A stretch of DNA of 64,000 nucleotides from Eutreptiella sp. 'Long Island Sound 2002' (lineage: Eukaryota; Euglenozoa; Euglenophyceae; Eutreptiales; Eutreptiaceae). The translations under genes and the position numbers were made by a program. The stretch's first letter is position 1. Each line of letters starts with the position of its first letter. The stretch is taken from contig OZ038392.1 in the NCBI GenBank assembly GCA_964036045.1, positions 39,780,806 through 39,844,805 of the forward strand, written 5' to 3'. The notes under the pieces are model-generated. The model was not told the DNA's origin. It did not search any database and worked only from the letters and a program-made list of their open reading frames with translations. Shown here one piece after another: positions 45,125 to 63,440 of the stretch.

Positions 45125-47231
45125 CATTACGGGGTGCCACAAGGCCCACGTTCAAGGCTTTTTGGACTTCTGAGGGGCCAAAATGCCCCCAAAATGGGCT
45201 CAAAATGGGCCTATTTCACCCGTTTGTGCACCCCAAATGGTCTAGGATGAGGTCTGGAAAAATGCGTTTTTGACCCATTTTTGACCCATTTTTGGTCTCA
45301 AAACAGCCCAGTTTCAAGGCATTTTGGGATTTTTGGAGTACCAAAATGGGCCACCACAAGCTCAAAACGGTCCAAAAACACTTGTTTTAGCGTCGCACAT
45401 GGTCTAGGATCATTTTTGAGAAAAGTCATCTTTTTGCCCCTACTGGACCCTGTTGACCCATCTGGGCTCCCACCTGTTTGGGCTTGAGCTTGCAGCTTGC
45501 CGCAGCCTAGTGGGCCTAGGCATTGGGGTCTAGGCGTCCGTTTGGGCAATTTTGAGGGGTGGAAACCACAAAAAGTGGGGGGTTGTGGGTGGAATAGGTG
45601 CCCTCGGAATCGCATTTTGAGCCATGTAGCCAAAGATATGGCCTATTCTTGGTTTGTGGCTGTCGGCATTTGGAGCTTCTGGGGGCCTTTTTAGGCCGTT
45701 TCCTGGACAAATCATGGAGTTAGAGGGCGGCAAAGAGCTCGTTGACACGGGGAAGTCAAGCCGCACGTGCATTGTACCCACCGTTTCCCTTCGTTTGGCC
45801 GTTTTGAATGTGTTCTAGGGCTTTTTTGGCCCAAAAATGGCTGTTTTTGGCCCTAAACTGCAGTTTTTGAAACTGAGGTCCGCCACTTGCGAATCCCGTT
45901 CCCGGCCACCACTGTCAAGTTTTCTGCTCAAACTTTGTGTGATTGTACTTCACACCCATAGGTATCATCCACCAAAATTTCACTCAAATCCAAAGCACCA
46001 CGACGGAGTTCTGATTTTTTCCCATTTCGCGCGTGCTGCTTGCTGCTTGCTGCTTGCTTGCTGCTTGCTGCTTGCTGCTTGCTTGCTAAACCTGGTAGGT
46101 CCACCCTAGACACTAAAAAGGGTTATAAAACCAAGACTGGTTCCACCAGCTCGGTGAGCCTAGTCCTACCCCTACCCCTACCCCTTCCCCTACCCCTAAT
46201 CAAGACTGAATATTGGGACCGAGCTGGTGGGGGAGGGAACATCAGCTATGACTGGTGAGGGACATCAAGAATGATTCACACATTGATGGCTCTTGACAAA
46301 GTGAAATCAGCTTGCAAGTAAACCCCATCACCACGAGGCCCACTTTCAAGGCTTCTGAGGGGCCAAAATGCCCCAAAATGGGCTCAAAATGGGCTCATTT
46401 CACCCGTTTGTGCACCCCAAATGGTCTAGGATGAGGTTTGGAAAAATGCGTTTTTGACCCATTTTTGACCCATTTTTGGTCCCATAACAGCCCATTTTCA
46501 AGGCATTTTGGGATTTTCGGAGGACCAAAATGGGCCACCACAAGCTCAAAACGGTCCAAAAACACTAGTTCTAGCGTCGCACATGGTCTAGGATCATTTT
46601 TGAGAAAAGTCATCTTTTTGCCCCTAGTGGACCCTGTTGACCCATTTGGGCACCCACCTACTTGGGCTTGAGCTTGCAGCTTGCCGCAGCCTAGTGGGCC
46701 TACGTATTGGGGTGTAGGCGTTCGTTTGGGCAATTTTGAGGGGTGGAAACCACAAAAAGTGGGGGGTTGCGGGTGGACTAGGTGCCCTCGGAAGCGCATT
46801 TTGAGCCATGTAGCCAAAGATATGGCCTATTCTTGGTTTGTGGCTGTCGGCATTTGGAGCTTCTGGGGGCCTTTTTGGGCTGTTTCCGGGACATATCATG
46901 GAGTTAGAGGGCGGCAAAGAGCTCGTTGACACGGAGAAGTCAAGCCGCACGTGCATTGTACCCACCGTTTCCCTTCGTTTGGCCGTTTTGAATGTGTTCT
47001 AGGGCTTTTTTGGCCCAAAAATGGCTGTTTTTGGCCCTAAACTGCAGTTTTTGAAACTGAGGTCCGCCACTTGCGAATCCCGTACCACGCCGCCACCGTT
47101 GAGTTTCTTGCTCAAACTTTGTGTGATTGTACTTCACACCCATAGGTATCATCCACCAAAATTTCAGCCGAATCTGAAGCACCACGACGGAGTTCTGATT
47201 TTTTCCCATTTCGCGCGTGCTGCTTGCTTGC

Positions 47232-47266
<35 letters not shown>

Positions 47267-50200
47267 GCTAAACCTGGTAGGTCCACCCTAGACACTAAAA
47301 AGGGTCATAAAACCAAGACTGGTTCCACCAGCTCGGTGACCCTCACCCCAAACCTAATCAACACTCAATATTCGGACCGAGCTGGTGGTAGAGGGAACAT
47401 CAGCTATGACTGATGAGGGACATCAACACTGATTCACACATTGATGGCTCTTGACAAAGTGGAATCAGCTTGCAAGTGAACCCCATCACCACGAGGCCCA
47501 CTTTCAAGACTTTTTGGACTTCTGAGGGGCCAAAAAACCCCAAAATGGGCTCAAAATGGGCTCATTTCACCCGTTTGTGCACCCCAAATGGTCTAGGGTG
47601 AGGTTTGGAAAAATGCGTTTTTGACCCATTTTTGACCCATTTTTGACCCATTTTTGGTCCCAAAACAGCCCATTTTCAAGGCATTTTGGGATTTTCGGAG
47701 GACCAAAATGGGCCACCACAAGCTCAAAACGGTCCAAAAACACTAGTTCTAGCGTCGCACATGGTCTAGGATCATTTTTGAGAAAAGTCATCTTTTTACC
47801 CCTAGTGGACCCTGTTGACCCATTTGGGCACCCACCTATTTGGGCTTGAGCTTGCAGCTTGCCGCAGCCTAGTGGGCCTACGTATTGGGGTGTAGGCGTC
47901 CGTTTGGGCAATTTTGAGGGGTGGAAACCACAAAAAGTGGGGGGTTGCGGGTGGAGTAGGTGCCCTCGGAATCGCACTTTGAGCCATGTAGCCAAAGATA
48001 TGGCCTATTCTTGGTTTGTGGCTGTCGGCATTTGGGGCTTCTGGGGGCCTTTTTGGGCTGTTTCCGGGACATATCATGGAGTTAGAGGGCCGCAAGGAGC
48101 TCGTTGACACGGGGAAGTCAAGCCGCACGTGCATTGTACCCACCGTTTCCCTTCGTTTGGCCGTTTTGAATGTGTTCTAGGGCTTTTTTGGCCCAAAAAT
48201 GGCTGTTTTTGGCCCTAAACTGCAGTTTTTGAAACTAAGGTCCGCCACTTGCGAATCCCGTTCCACGCCGCCACCGTTGAGTATCTTGCTCAAACTTTGT
48301 GTGATTGTACATCACACCCATAGGTATCATCGAGCCAAATTTCACTCGAATCCAAAGCACCACGACAGAGATCTGATTTTACCCCATTTCGCGCGTGCTG
48401 CTTGCTGCTTGCTGCTACTAAACCTGGTGGGTCCACCCTAGACACTAAAAAGGGTTATAAAACCAAGACTGGTTCCACCAGCTCGGTGACCCTAGCCCTA
48501 ATCAAGAGTGAATATTGGGACCGAGCTGGTGGGGGAGGGAACATTAAATATGACTGGTGAGGGACATCAAGAATGATTCACACATTGATGGCTCTTGACG
48601 AAGTGAAATCAGGTTGCAAGTGAACCCCATCACCACGAGGCCCACTTTCAAGGCTTTTTGGACTTGTGAGGGGCCAAAATGCCCCAAAATGGGCTCAAAA
48701 TGGACTCATTTGACCCGTTTGTGCACCCCAAATGGTCTAGGATGAGGTTTGGAAAAATGCGTTTTTGACCCATTTTTGACCCATCTTTGGTCGCAAAACA
48801 GCCCATTTTCAAGGCATTTTGGGATTTTTAGAGGACCAAAAAGGGCCACCACCAGCTCAAAACAGTCCAAAAACACTTGTTTTAGCATCACACATGGTGT
48901 AGGATCATTTTTGAAAAAAGTCATTTTTTGCCCCTACTGGACCCTGTTGACCCATTTGGGCACCCACCTGTTTGGGCTTGAGCTTACACCAATGAGTCAC
49001 ACATTGAAGGCCGTTGATAGAGTGGAATCAGCTTGCAAGTGATCCCCATCACCACAAGGCCCACTTTCAAGGCTTTTTTGGACTTCTGAGGGGCCAAATT
49101 CCCCCAAAATGGTCTCAAAATGGGTTCATTTCACCCGTTGGTGCACCCCAAATGGTCAAGGATGAGGTTTGGAAAAATGCATTTTTGACCCATTTTTCAC
49201 CCATTTTTGGTCCCATAACAGCCCATTTTCAAGGCATTTTGGGATTTTCGGAGGACCAAAATGGGCCACCACAAGCGCAAAACAGTCCAAAAACACTTGT
49301 TTTAGCATCACACATGGTGTAGGATCATTTTTGAAAAAAGTCATCTTTTTGCCCCTAGTGGACCCTGTTGACCCATTTGGGCACCCACCTGTTTGGGCTT
49401 GAGCTTGCAGCTTGCCGCAGCCTGCTGGGGCTATGTATGGGGGTCTAGGCGTTCGTTTGGGCAATTCTGAGGGGTGGAAACCACAAAAAGTGGGGGGTTG
49501 CGGGTGGACTAGGTGCCCTCGGAATCGCGTTTTGGACCATGTAGCCAAAGATATGGCCTGTTCTTGGTTTGTGGCTGTTGCCGGCCAATCTGCACAAAAT
49601 TTGGGGCTTCTGGGGTTTTTTTGGGCCGTTTCAAGGACATATGGTGGAGTTAGAGGGCCGCAAAGAGCTCGTTGACACAGGAAAGTCAAGCCGCACGTGG
49701 AGTGTACCCACCGTTTTCCTTCTGTTTGGCCGTTTTGAATGTGTTCCACGGCTTTTTTGGCCCAAAAATGGCTGTTTTGGCCCTAAACTGTAGTTTTTGA
49801 AACTGAGGTCCGCCACTTGCGACACCCGTTCCCGGCCGCCACCGTTGAGTTTCTGGCTCATACTTTGTAGGGTTGTCCCTCACACCCATAGGTATCATCC
49901 ACCAAAATTTCAGCCGAATCTGAAGCACCACGACGGAGATCTGATTTTTCCCCATTTCGCGCGTGCTGCTGCTTGCTTGCTGCTTGCTGCTGCTTGCTGC
50001 TGCTTGCTGCTGCTGCTGCTAAACCTGGTAGGTCCACCCTAGACACTAAAAAGGGTTATAAAACCAAGACTGGATTTGTTTTAGCGTCGTACATGGTCTA
50101 TGATCATTTTTTGAGAAAAGTCAGTTTTTTGCCCCTACTGGACCCTGTTGACCCATTTGGGCACCCACCTGTTTGGGCTTGAGCTAGCAGCTTGCCGCAG

Positions 50201-50742
50201 CCTAGTGGGCCTAGGCATTGGGGTCTAGGTGTCCGTTTGGGCAATTCTGAGGGGTGGAAACCACAAAAAGTGGGGGGTTGCGGGTGGAGTAGGTGCCCTC
50301 GGAATCGCATTTTGAGCCGTGTAACCAAATATATGGCCTATTCTTGGTTTGTGGCTGTCGGCCTTTGGAGCTTCTGGGGGCCTTTTTGGGGCGTTTTTGG
50401 GACATATCATGGAGTTAGAGGGCCGCAAGGAGCTCGTTGACACGGGGAAGTCAAGCGGCACGTGGAGTGTACCCACCGTTTCCCTTCGTTTGGCCGTTTT
50501 GAATGTGTTCCACGGCTTTTTTGGCCCAAAAATGGCTGTTTTTGGCCCTAAACTGCAGTTTTTGAAACTGAGGTCCGCCACTTGCGAATCCCGTTCCCGG
50601 CCGCCACCGTTGAGTTTCTCGCTCAAACTTTGTGTGATTGTACTTCACACCCATAGGTATCATCCACCAAAATTTCAGCCGAATCTGAAGCACCACGACG
50701 GAGTTCTGATTTTTTCCCATTTCGCGCGTGCTGCTTGCTTGC

Positions 50743-50777
<35 letters not shown>

Positions 50778-50930
50778 GCTAAACCTGGTAGGTCCACCCT
50801 AGACACTAAAAAGGGTTATAAAACCAAGACTGGTTCCACCAGCTCGGTGACCCTAACCCTAGCCCTAACCCTAGCCCTAGCTCTAACCCTAGGGTAGGGT
50901 CAGAGTTAGTGTTGGGGTCCAAAATGGAGA
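45125..50930. repeat. Tandem array of a 1.15-kb repeat, about five copies
   Basis: Homologous landmarks recur about every 1.14-1.18 kb. The block GCACCCCAAATGGTC lies at about 45228, 46409, 47578, 48724 and 49142. The block ACCGAGCTGGTGG lies at 46218, 47376 and 48520. Copies contain, in order, an AAAATGGG-rich part, CCCTACTGGACCCTGTTGAC, a GTGGAAACCACAAAAAGTGG part, CACACCCATAGGTATCAT, a variable TGCT/TGCTTGCT microsatellite, then AAACCTGGTAGGTCCACCCT and a hairpin. The fourth copy breaks off near 48987 and a copy junction near 50074 skips about half a unit, so deletions have occurred. ORFs of 60-110 codons are conserved between copies on both strands, but this is expected from DNA identity. 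No transposase or other recognisable protein. Confidence 0.92.
46143..46230. repeat. Recurrent hairpin around CCCTA-rich sequence (array copy 1)
   Basis: CCACCAGCTCGGT (46143-46155) and its perfect reverse complement ACCGAGCTGGTGG (46218-46230) flank about 60 bp of CCTACCCCTA repeats and AATCAAGACTGAATATT. TATAAAA lies 13 bases upstream at 46124. Equivalent hairpins are at 47325-47388 and 48475-48532. At 50836 only the left arm is present, next to CCCTAACCCTAGCCCTAA. The right arm alone occurs at 6524-6536 and 42847-42859. Confidence 0.85.
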
Positions 50931-51507
50931 GCAGTGATGCAGCAAAAAGCAGCCATGATCTTGTTTGAACCAGCTCGCTGCAAAGGTTAGGGTCAGGTTT
51001 AGGGTGATGGTATGGTTAGAGGGCGGGCAAGGGCAGGCCAGGGGAGCCTGTGATTGACCAACACTTGGCCTTGGGGGCATGTATCCCCCAAATCGCCCCA
51101 CCTGGAGCCCCCCCTCAACAGACCCTCCCGGACCCCCCCCCCCCCCCAGCCCCTCCCAGAAGCCCCCCCCCCCCCCCACCAGGGGGCCTCCGGCCAACAG
51201 TTAGTGGGGGGGGGGGTAGTTGGCGTCCAAACCCGAGGAGTCGCCCCCTCCGTGGGTGGCATTAATTGCAGATGTGATAATGCGACAACCGCATGCTGGC
51301 TTGCATCGCCAGACCAACAGTCAGAAGGCACACAGTTTGGACGGCATCAAAACGGAAAATGGCATGCTACAGAGCAGCTCATGATACTCAAGAATTCACA
51401 GGCTCTTGCATATCCAACCGCTAACAGTGATTCCTTTAGAGGCCCCTGTAGTAGCCACCTCGGTATCATCACCGATGTGACTTCGGACCTGCGGCTGCAG
51501 TCTCCTA
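50931..51507. other. Spacer between repeat array and FkbM gene
   Basis: Contains C runs at 51135 and 51163 and a G run at 51210. 51183-51262 is an inverted copy of a repeat also found at 61675-61757 and 42612-42687. A CTGCGGCTGCAG acceptor ends at 51500, seven bases before the FkbM start codon. Confidence 0.5.
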
Positions 51508-57590
<6,083 letters not shown>

Positions 57591-60500
57591 GGCCCAAGTC
57601 CGCAGCGGACAGACTCCGGCCAATGCACGTTCCTGCGGGTGGGGGACGGGGAGCCTGCCCCCCCCCCCCCCCTCCCCCAGGCACACACTAGCCCCTGCCC
57701 TGCGCACGCACTGGTACTGGGGCATCGTGGTGCGCATTGCTTGACGCTATTCAGCAGCAGAGGACTTCCAAAACAATCAACAAGAATCCCAATCAGAGGG
57801 CAATTTGCATTTTGGGGAGGAATATGATGTGCAAAGGTGTTAGTAGTATGCCTCTTCATGAGAGCCCGGTAGACCGCCCTCAACAAATTTTGCCCTGAAC
57901 TGGATCCCTTTCCAGAACAGGTCTGGGGTTGGTTGCTGAGGACTGAGGATTGTAGAGGCTATTTCGAGACACTAATTCCACTCGGTTTCGCGTTGTCATT
58001 TGCATACGCAACCGGAGAATCTGTTCTTGAGGAGTCGGCCATTACCGGGGGTTTTTTTTTTGTGTTTCCTCACCAATTTGGTGCAAATTTGGGTCTTTTC
58101 AATCCTTCAAGGAGTTGTATGTAACGTTTCATCTGTTTCCCTTGATTGTGTGTTTTTCTTGCAGCGGCCTCTGAAACTCGGAACTCCGTGCCAAGCCCTC
58201 CCGCTTAGGGCAGCAAAGCGGTTTGCAAATCCGCCCACTCAGTCCATGTTGTGTTCTTCCTTCTGCTCAGAAAAGCAGACATAGACAGGCGCTGAGACAC
58301 TCGGCTTGGTATGAGTTGTGGTACGGCAGAAGCCGGACGCTCCACAAGAGCGGGTGCTGCAAACTGGAATGGGGCGTGTTGCTTGAGCTTTGCAGGGTCC
58401 AGGCAACCGACGTTTTGCAAAAGTTGAGCAATGTTCACACGATTGCCAGTCCTCACAGGCATTGGCTTCATCACAGACAGGAGCCTCAGAGGCGTAAGCA
58501 TCGTCATTAACCCTACATCTGATCACCCCGGAACAGGTTCTACAGCCCTAACATCACCCACCACACATTCATTGTGTTCTTGAGCCTCAGCGAGAGCAGC
58601 AGAGAAGCATCCATTTCGCTAGAGCAAAGCATGTGTGGGTGGAGTGAAAGCCGGCATAAACAGAGTCTGCAAAAAATGGCAAATGGCGCTGGCTGGTACG
58701 GGTGCCCAGTACGATGCCAGCCCCCCTCCCCCCGACTCAGAGTGCAAGCACAGTGCTTAGTTGTTGGGGAGCCAATCGAGAACACGTTGGTCAAATCCAG
58801 CAGCTCAACCGACGAATATGTCCATGATTCGAACGACTCGAATCAGAGTCTGTACGCTCACGCACACCCGCATGCACGCGCACGCAAACACATCGAGACC
58901 GACCGTCAGAGTTGTGCCTCGACGAGTTCCATCCCCGCCACCACCCATTCATGAACGCTGCCTCTCTTGACCTTTTGGTGACCGCCCCTCTCTCATTCCT
59001 CGAGCCCCCCCCTCTCATTCCCATTCACAACGCCGTTGCACCGAGAGCATTATCCCTGTCTGACTTTGGTTTCCCTGATTTTGGCCATGCCTGTGCAGAG
59101 GTGGGGGGGATGTAGCAAGCACCATTCGCAATGCACATGTACTAACAAGCGGCGGGACCAGGCCTGTAGAGACCCATGACAGTGCCTGGCAACCGAGGCC
59201 TGCCGATGTGCCGAACCCCTTGACCCCAACTGCAGCGCGAGCTGCACCGAACCCATAGTCCGCTCCCCCTTTTTTTGCTTCCCTGCCTTCCTCCTTCCAA
59301 TTGTCAAAAAACACCGCTGGGAAGCCAAGTTGCAAGCGGGCAGAAGAATCATACAACGCATTCACGCCAGCAGCAGACTCATGCAATCCGCCCCAAGCAG
59401 AACCATGATCGACGGAAAACACATGCCAGTCCTACGCGACAGGGAGGTGGAGGGGCGGGGCAGGGGCAGGGGAACAGCCGCAGTGGCTGCAGGTCCTCCC
59501 GCTCGGACATACGCCCTCCAGAGGTCGCTGCTGTTGACTAGTCCGCAATGAGATCACTCACACAGGACGCCCCCGAGGTGGCTGCCGTTGACTATGCCAC
59601 TGACTGTGGCGTCAGCATGGCCCTCATGAGGAGTGTCCTCAGCCTTGAGGTCTCCTTACTCTAAGTGCACATGAAACTGAGGCCTTTGCTCGCCTATGAT
59701 GGAACTAGTCCTTCAAATACAGGGGCAAATTGCCCTTCTGCAACGAGTGGTGGATCTTTGTTTGGCGTGGGCACGAGTGGATTTGCCCCTGGCCTGGAAG
59801 GGGGGGAGGGCGGAGGCCTGTGGCTGTGGAGCCCATCTGTACCTTTGTTGGGTACCCATACCGCAGGTAGAGGCGCAGCTGGTAAGGGCAGAAATATTCA
59901 AGGCACCTGCAAAACTATCAATTTGTGTCGTATGACACCTTCCACAACAAGCTTGGGGCATGGGCTGCAGGCGACGGCCTGGGGGAGAGTGTTTGCCCGG
60001 CGCCCACCGAGTGCACTTTTTGGGACCCCATTACGGGGGTTCTTTAAGGGCTGCGTAATTTGGGGCGTCTCTAGGACAGGGCGAGCTTGGGATGAAAGTC
60101 TAGGCACTTGCCCCCCACTTACCGAATTCTACCCTGTTTGAAAACCAGCACTGTAGAACCCCATGAATGCAAGTGATGCAATGAAGTGTAATGGACATCT
60201 GTGGTCCTCGACTATGCAACATGCAGTACTTTTTCTGCTACCCTCTCACCTTCTGACCTGAAGTCACATCTGCCACTATCGTCTCGCTCTACTTGTATGT
60301 AATTTTGTGCGTGCCTGAAAACCTGTATAGGGAGCCATCTGCTAAGTAATCATTGCCACCCTCCTTGCGAGATAACACACAGCGAGGTAATATTATGTCC
60401 ATCACACATTAATGGGCCAGCTTGATGTTGCGAATGGACGTGCTTTGAGGTTCTTTTTAGTCCCTGAGGAACATCAGGTGAAAATGCGACCACATGGGCG

Positions 60501-61090
60501 AAACGCGTGTGTTTGTAGAATTTACAACGTGCAGCAAAATAGCCGAAAATGCGACTAAAGGAGGAGATTTTTGTGGAAAGCATTCCCAACGACTGGGTGC
60601 TATCCATCAGGTAATCAGCCATGTTCCCCTGCCTGAATTTGCAAAACAGAATCGCAGAAACGAACAATTCGCTTTGAAAGGGTGACACGACAAAGATCTG
60701 TTGAAACGTTTCGTGATTATGCCCACAACAGGTGTCATGGAAGGTAGATCTTGGAGCGACGCCTCATGGAAGGTGATCCACACTACATTGCAAACAATTG
60801 AACATAGCACAAGAAAGATGAACGGTCCATAACATCTGAATAACTCGTCCGGGATGAAGGGCTGCATTTGCAGCAAATGAGGCGAGAAAATTTTTACGTC
60901 TTTGCTGTACCATTTTCATATTCAAGAATTCCCACCTCTCAATGTAGTCGCATGGTGAATGAATAAACAATAAGTGAATATGTGAAGCAAGAACGACCCT
61001 GAACAGTAGTTGGTACCGTACGTACTGCAATACCAAGGGTTGTCTCAGGTGTTGCCGAATTGTTGTGTTCCTCGCATTCATCCCCCCCCG
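57591..61090. other. Downstream of FkbM: long stretch with no supported gene
   Basis: A C run at 57659 lies just after the FkbM stop. ORFs up to about 158 codons exist (59665-60141) but have no domain, strong composition bias or splice support. Short (GA)n and (GGGGCA)n patches occur. The sequence around 60.2-61.0 kb is AT-richer. Confidence 0.4.
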
Positions 61091-61655
61091 CCCCTTGTAT
61101 AAGCTACGCCCTTGTCCAAGCTACAGTAGGCGTAGGGACCGTAATTATTGTGTACGTAATTTTGATTACGTACGAAATGTAGTGCGGCCACATAAGACAT
61201 GGGTTTGTCGTCACATTTGCCAATTACATGGAGCCATGGACACATGCAACATGCCACATGCAAGGCAAATTCATTCCCAAGAATTTGAAGTTGCCCGAGC
61301 CCAAACTAGCCCCTAAGCCTCAGCCAAAGGCATCTTCAAGTGGTGAGCATGTGCAATTGTTCCGCATGGTGTATGATCGCAAGAAGGGTTTCCAAGCCGA
61401 ACATTCTTAGGCTTCGCATTCTTCGTTGCTTGTACCCACATGGTTGTGAACCTGAAAATTTCATGTTCCCAAGGCTGTCTTGTGTTTGCATACACTTGGA
61501 AATGTGGGCAGAGGTCAAGGTGCACTCATACCATGCGCGCGCGCACGTTTGTGTCGACAGTTGTATGTGTTGCGCGCAAGCTACGCCCTTGTCCAAGCTA
61601 CAGTGGGCGTAGGGACCGTAATAATTCCGTACATTGGCGTAGCTTATACAAGGGG
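61091..61655. mobile_element. Inverted-repeat element, perfect 20-bp ends next to C/G runs
   Basis: CCCCTTGTATAAGCTACGCC (61091-61110) and its perfect reverse complement (61636-61655) bound 565 bp. Outside the left end is a C run and outside the right end G continues. Just inside, a hairpin-forming block with TACGCCCTTGTCCAAGCTAC and GGGCGTAGGGACCGTAAT occurs as direct repeats at 61101-61146 and 61579-61624. The interior + strand is open for 60 codons (61228-61410) ending with VYDRKKGFQAEHS, a remnant shared with the element at 32761-33381. Non-autonomous; no transposase. Confidence 0.72.
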
Positions 61656-61674
61656 GGGGAGTACCTTGTACAGG

Positions 61675-61757
61675 GGGGGGGGGGGCGACTCCGCGGGTCC
61701 TAGGACGCCAACTACCCCCCCTCCAAGGGGCCTCCGGCCAGCAGTTAGTTGTCAAAG
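61675..61757. repeat. Dispersed repeat with G-run start (three copies in window)
   Basis: G run, GCGACTCCGCGGGTCC, ACGCCAACTACCCCCC, then GGCCTCCGGCC and CAGTTAGTTGTCAA. It is related to 42612-42687 in the same orientation and to 51183-51262 in inverted orientation. Confidence 0.75.
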
Positions 61758-61891
61758 GTATGGACCCAAGGAGCCAATGGGCGTAGTAGGCGCCGGGGCG
61801 CCTACGGCGCCCAATGGGGGAACGTTAGCGCGCCGGGCATCTTTTTTGACCAGTGCCCCACCGGTGGCCTTTTAGGGGGTGCACTAAGGGG

Positions 61892-61965
61892 GCGCACTTA
61901 GCGCAGTGCAACTATTTGGGCGTCTGGTTGTACTAGAAACCCATACTTTGAGATACTAGGGGCTA
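61892..61965 (+). repeat. Interspersed repeat with tRNA-like head, copy 3
   Basis: CACTTAGCGCAGTGC followed directly by AACTATTTGGGCGTCTGG, ACTAGAAACCCATACTTT and GATACTAGGGG. The GCGCGC part of the head found in copies 1 and 2 is missing. Confidence 0.68.
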
Positions 61966-61990
61966 GGAGCGCTAGATATCGCAAGACGAT

Positions 61991-62151
61991 CCACACTTTG
62001 TTGCGTGGCCCCTTGAGTTGGGGTTAGGGACTCTCAATCCACGCTTTGTTGCGTGGCCCCTTGAGTTGGGGTTAGGGACTCGCAATCCACGCTTTGTTGC
62101 GTGGCCCCTTGAGTTGGGGTTAGGGACTTGCAATCCACGCTTTGTTGTGTC
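61991..62151. repeat. 48-bp tandem repeat, 3.3 copies
   Basis: The unit starts CCACGCTTTGTTGCGTGGCC, which is an internal hairpin (CCACGC/GCGTGG), and continues CCTTGAGTTGGGGTTAGGGA. Copies start at 61991, 62039 and 62087, with a partial one at 62135. The unit is a multiple of three, so frames stay open on the minus strand. Confidence 0.95.
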
Positions 62152-62589
62152 GCGATTTTCCGCGTTTTCTTAGGTAAGCGCGTCAAGGGGCGGTTCCTTT
62201 TACAAAAAGTCATTTGACCACCACCTTGCCCAAACCCAAACCCTTGTGTGCCCAAACCTAAACCAACACAAATGCAGTTGCCGCAGAGCGATGGGAGTAG
62301 ACACCCGGGAAAGCATTCGCCGCAGAGCGACGGGAGTAGGCACGGTGTGGCTAGCGAGGCAGCTAAAGTATTGTACGAATTGTCTTTTCCGCTGGTGCTG
62401 CCTCATCTTCCACCTCTCTTGTGTGCCTCCACTGCCCCCTTCCGTTTTGTTTAGTAGACATGCCTGCAAAGAAAGCAAAGAACTCTTGGTCTTAGGCCCC
62501 TCCCTCCTTAGGTTGATGCGTAGAAAGTGTGGTCCGAGGCCACCGCCCCGAGTTGCTATGACCACATTTTCGCAGTTGCATTCCAACCC

Positions 62590-62592
<3 letters not shown>

Positions 62593-62635
<43 letters not shown>

Positions 62636-62640
62636 GGCAT
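62593..62640. repeat. (AC)n(AT)n microsatellite
   Basis: About 18 AC units then ATATATAT, joined directly to GGCATAACTTGCGACGCC and a C run. Confidence 0.95.
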
Positions 62641-63230
62641 AACTTGCGACGCCCCCCCCCCCCCACCCCCGTGACTTGGGGAGGGTTGTAGGGCAAGTAA
62701 GGACGACACCCCCTATTTTAAGGGTGGGGAACACAAATAAACACCTTTGAGAAGGTTTTTGGATGGTTGGGGTGGAGCATTTGGGTGCCCAAAGTTGTGG
62801 GTAGGCGACAAGTAGGGTATGACATCACCAGAAATAGGGTGATGTCATGATGCCTCATTCGAGTGTGCACCGCCAACCCTACCACGCATACGGCCCGCTA
62901 CGCTCGAAGCGGGGGCAAGCCCCCGCACCCCCCTTGAATAACAAGACTCCTGCGGTGGCTACAGACCGCCTTTTGTGTGCACCGCCTTGTGTATGCACCG
63001 CAATTCCCTAAATTTTGTGGTATTCTTAGATTTTGAGGCTATTTTTGGCGATGATGTCACTCGTTAAGAAATATTTCTATCAACTTTGAAGGGTCATAGC
63101 GACCACCGTGTCCAATCATCCTCATTCCTATTTTTTGTGTTTCTTGACCCAAAAATAGGGGGGGGGGGATCCTTGACCGCAACCAGGCCCTGCTGGATGG
63201 GCCGGGTGGGAGGGGGGGCGTCGCAGGTTG

Positions 63231-63240
<10 letters not shown>
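62628..63240. mobile_element. Foldback element joined to microsatellites at both ends
   Basis: The left arm is ATATATATGGCATAACTTGC, GACG and a C run (62628-62664). The right arm is the inverted form: G run, CGTCGCAGGTTGTGCCATAT, AT (63212-63240). Each arm merges outward into a long microsatellite, (AC)n on the left and (AT)n(ATGT)n on the right. The approximately 550-bp interior has no clear ORF. This resembles the layout of plant Micron-type MITEs, which carry TA microsatellites at their ends. Confidence 0.5.
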
Positions 63241-63319
<79 letters not shown>

Positions 63320-63326
63320 ATATATA

Positions 63327-63362
<36 letters not shown>

Positions 63363-63440
63363 TGTATGTATGTATGTATGTATGTATGTATGTATGTATG
63401 TATGTATGTATGTATGTATGTATGTATGTATGTATGTATG

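Noticed and set aside
46480-46500. Resemblance of CAGCCCATTTTCAAGGC to a dinoflagellate spliced leader
   Set aside because: Only a few bases agree and order differs. No true spliced-leader sequence was found in the window.
45125-50930. Conserved 60-110 codon ORFs in the 1.15-kb repeat
   Set aside because: They are similar between copies because the DNA is similar, occur on both strands at the same place, and match no protein family I recognise.
61991-62151. CRISPR-like array
   Set aside because: The 48-bp units are contiguous with no spacers, and the host is a eukaryote.
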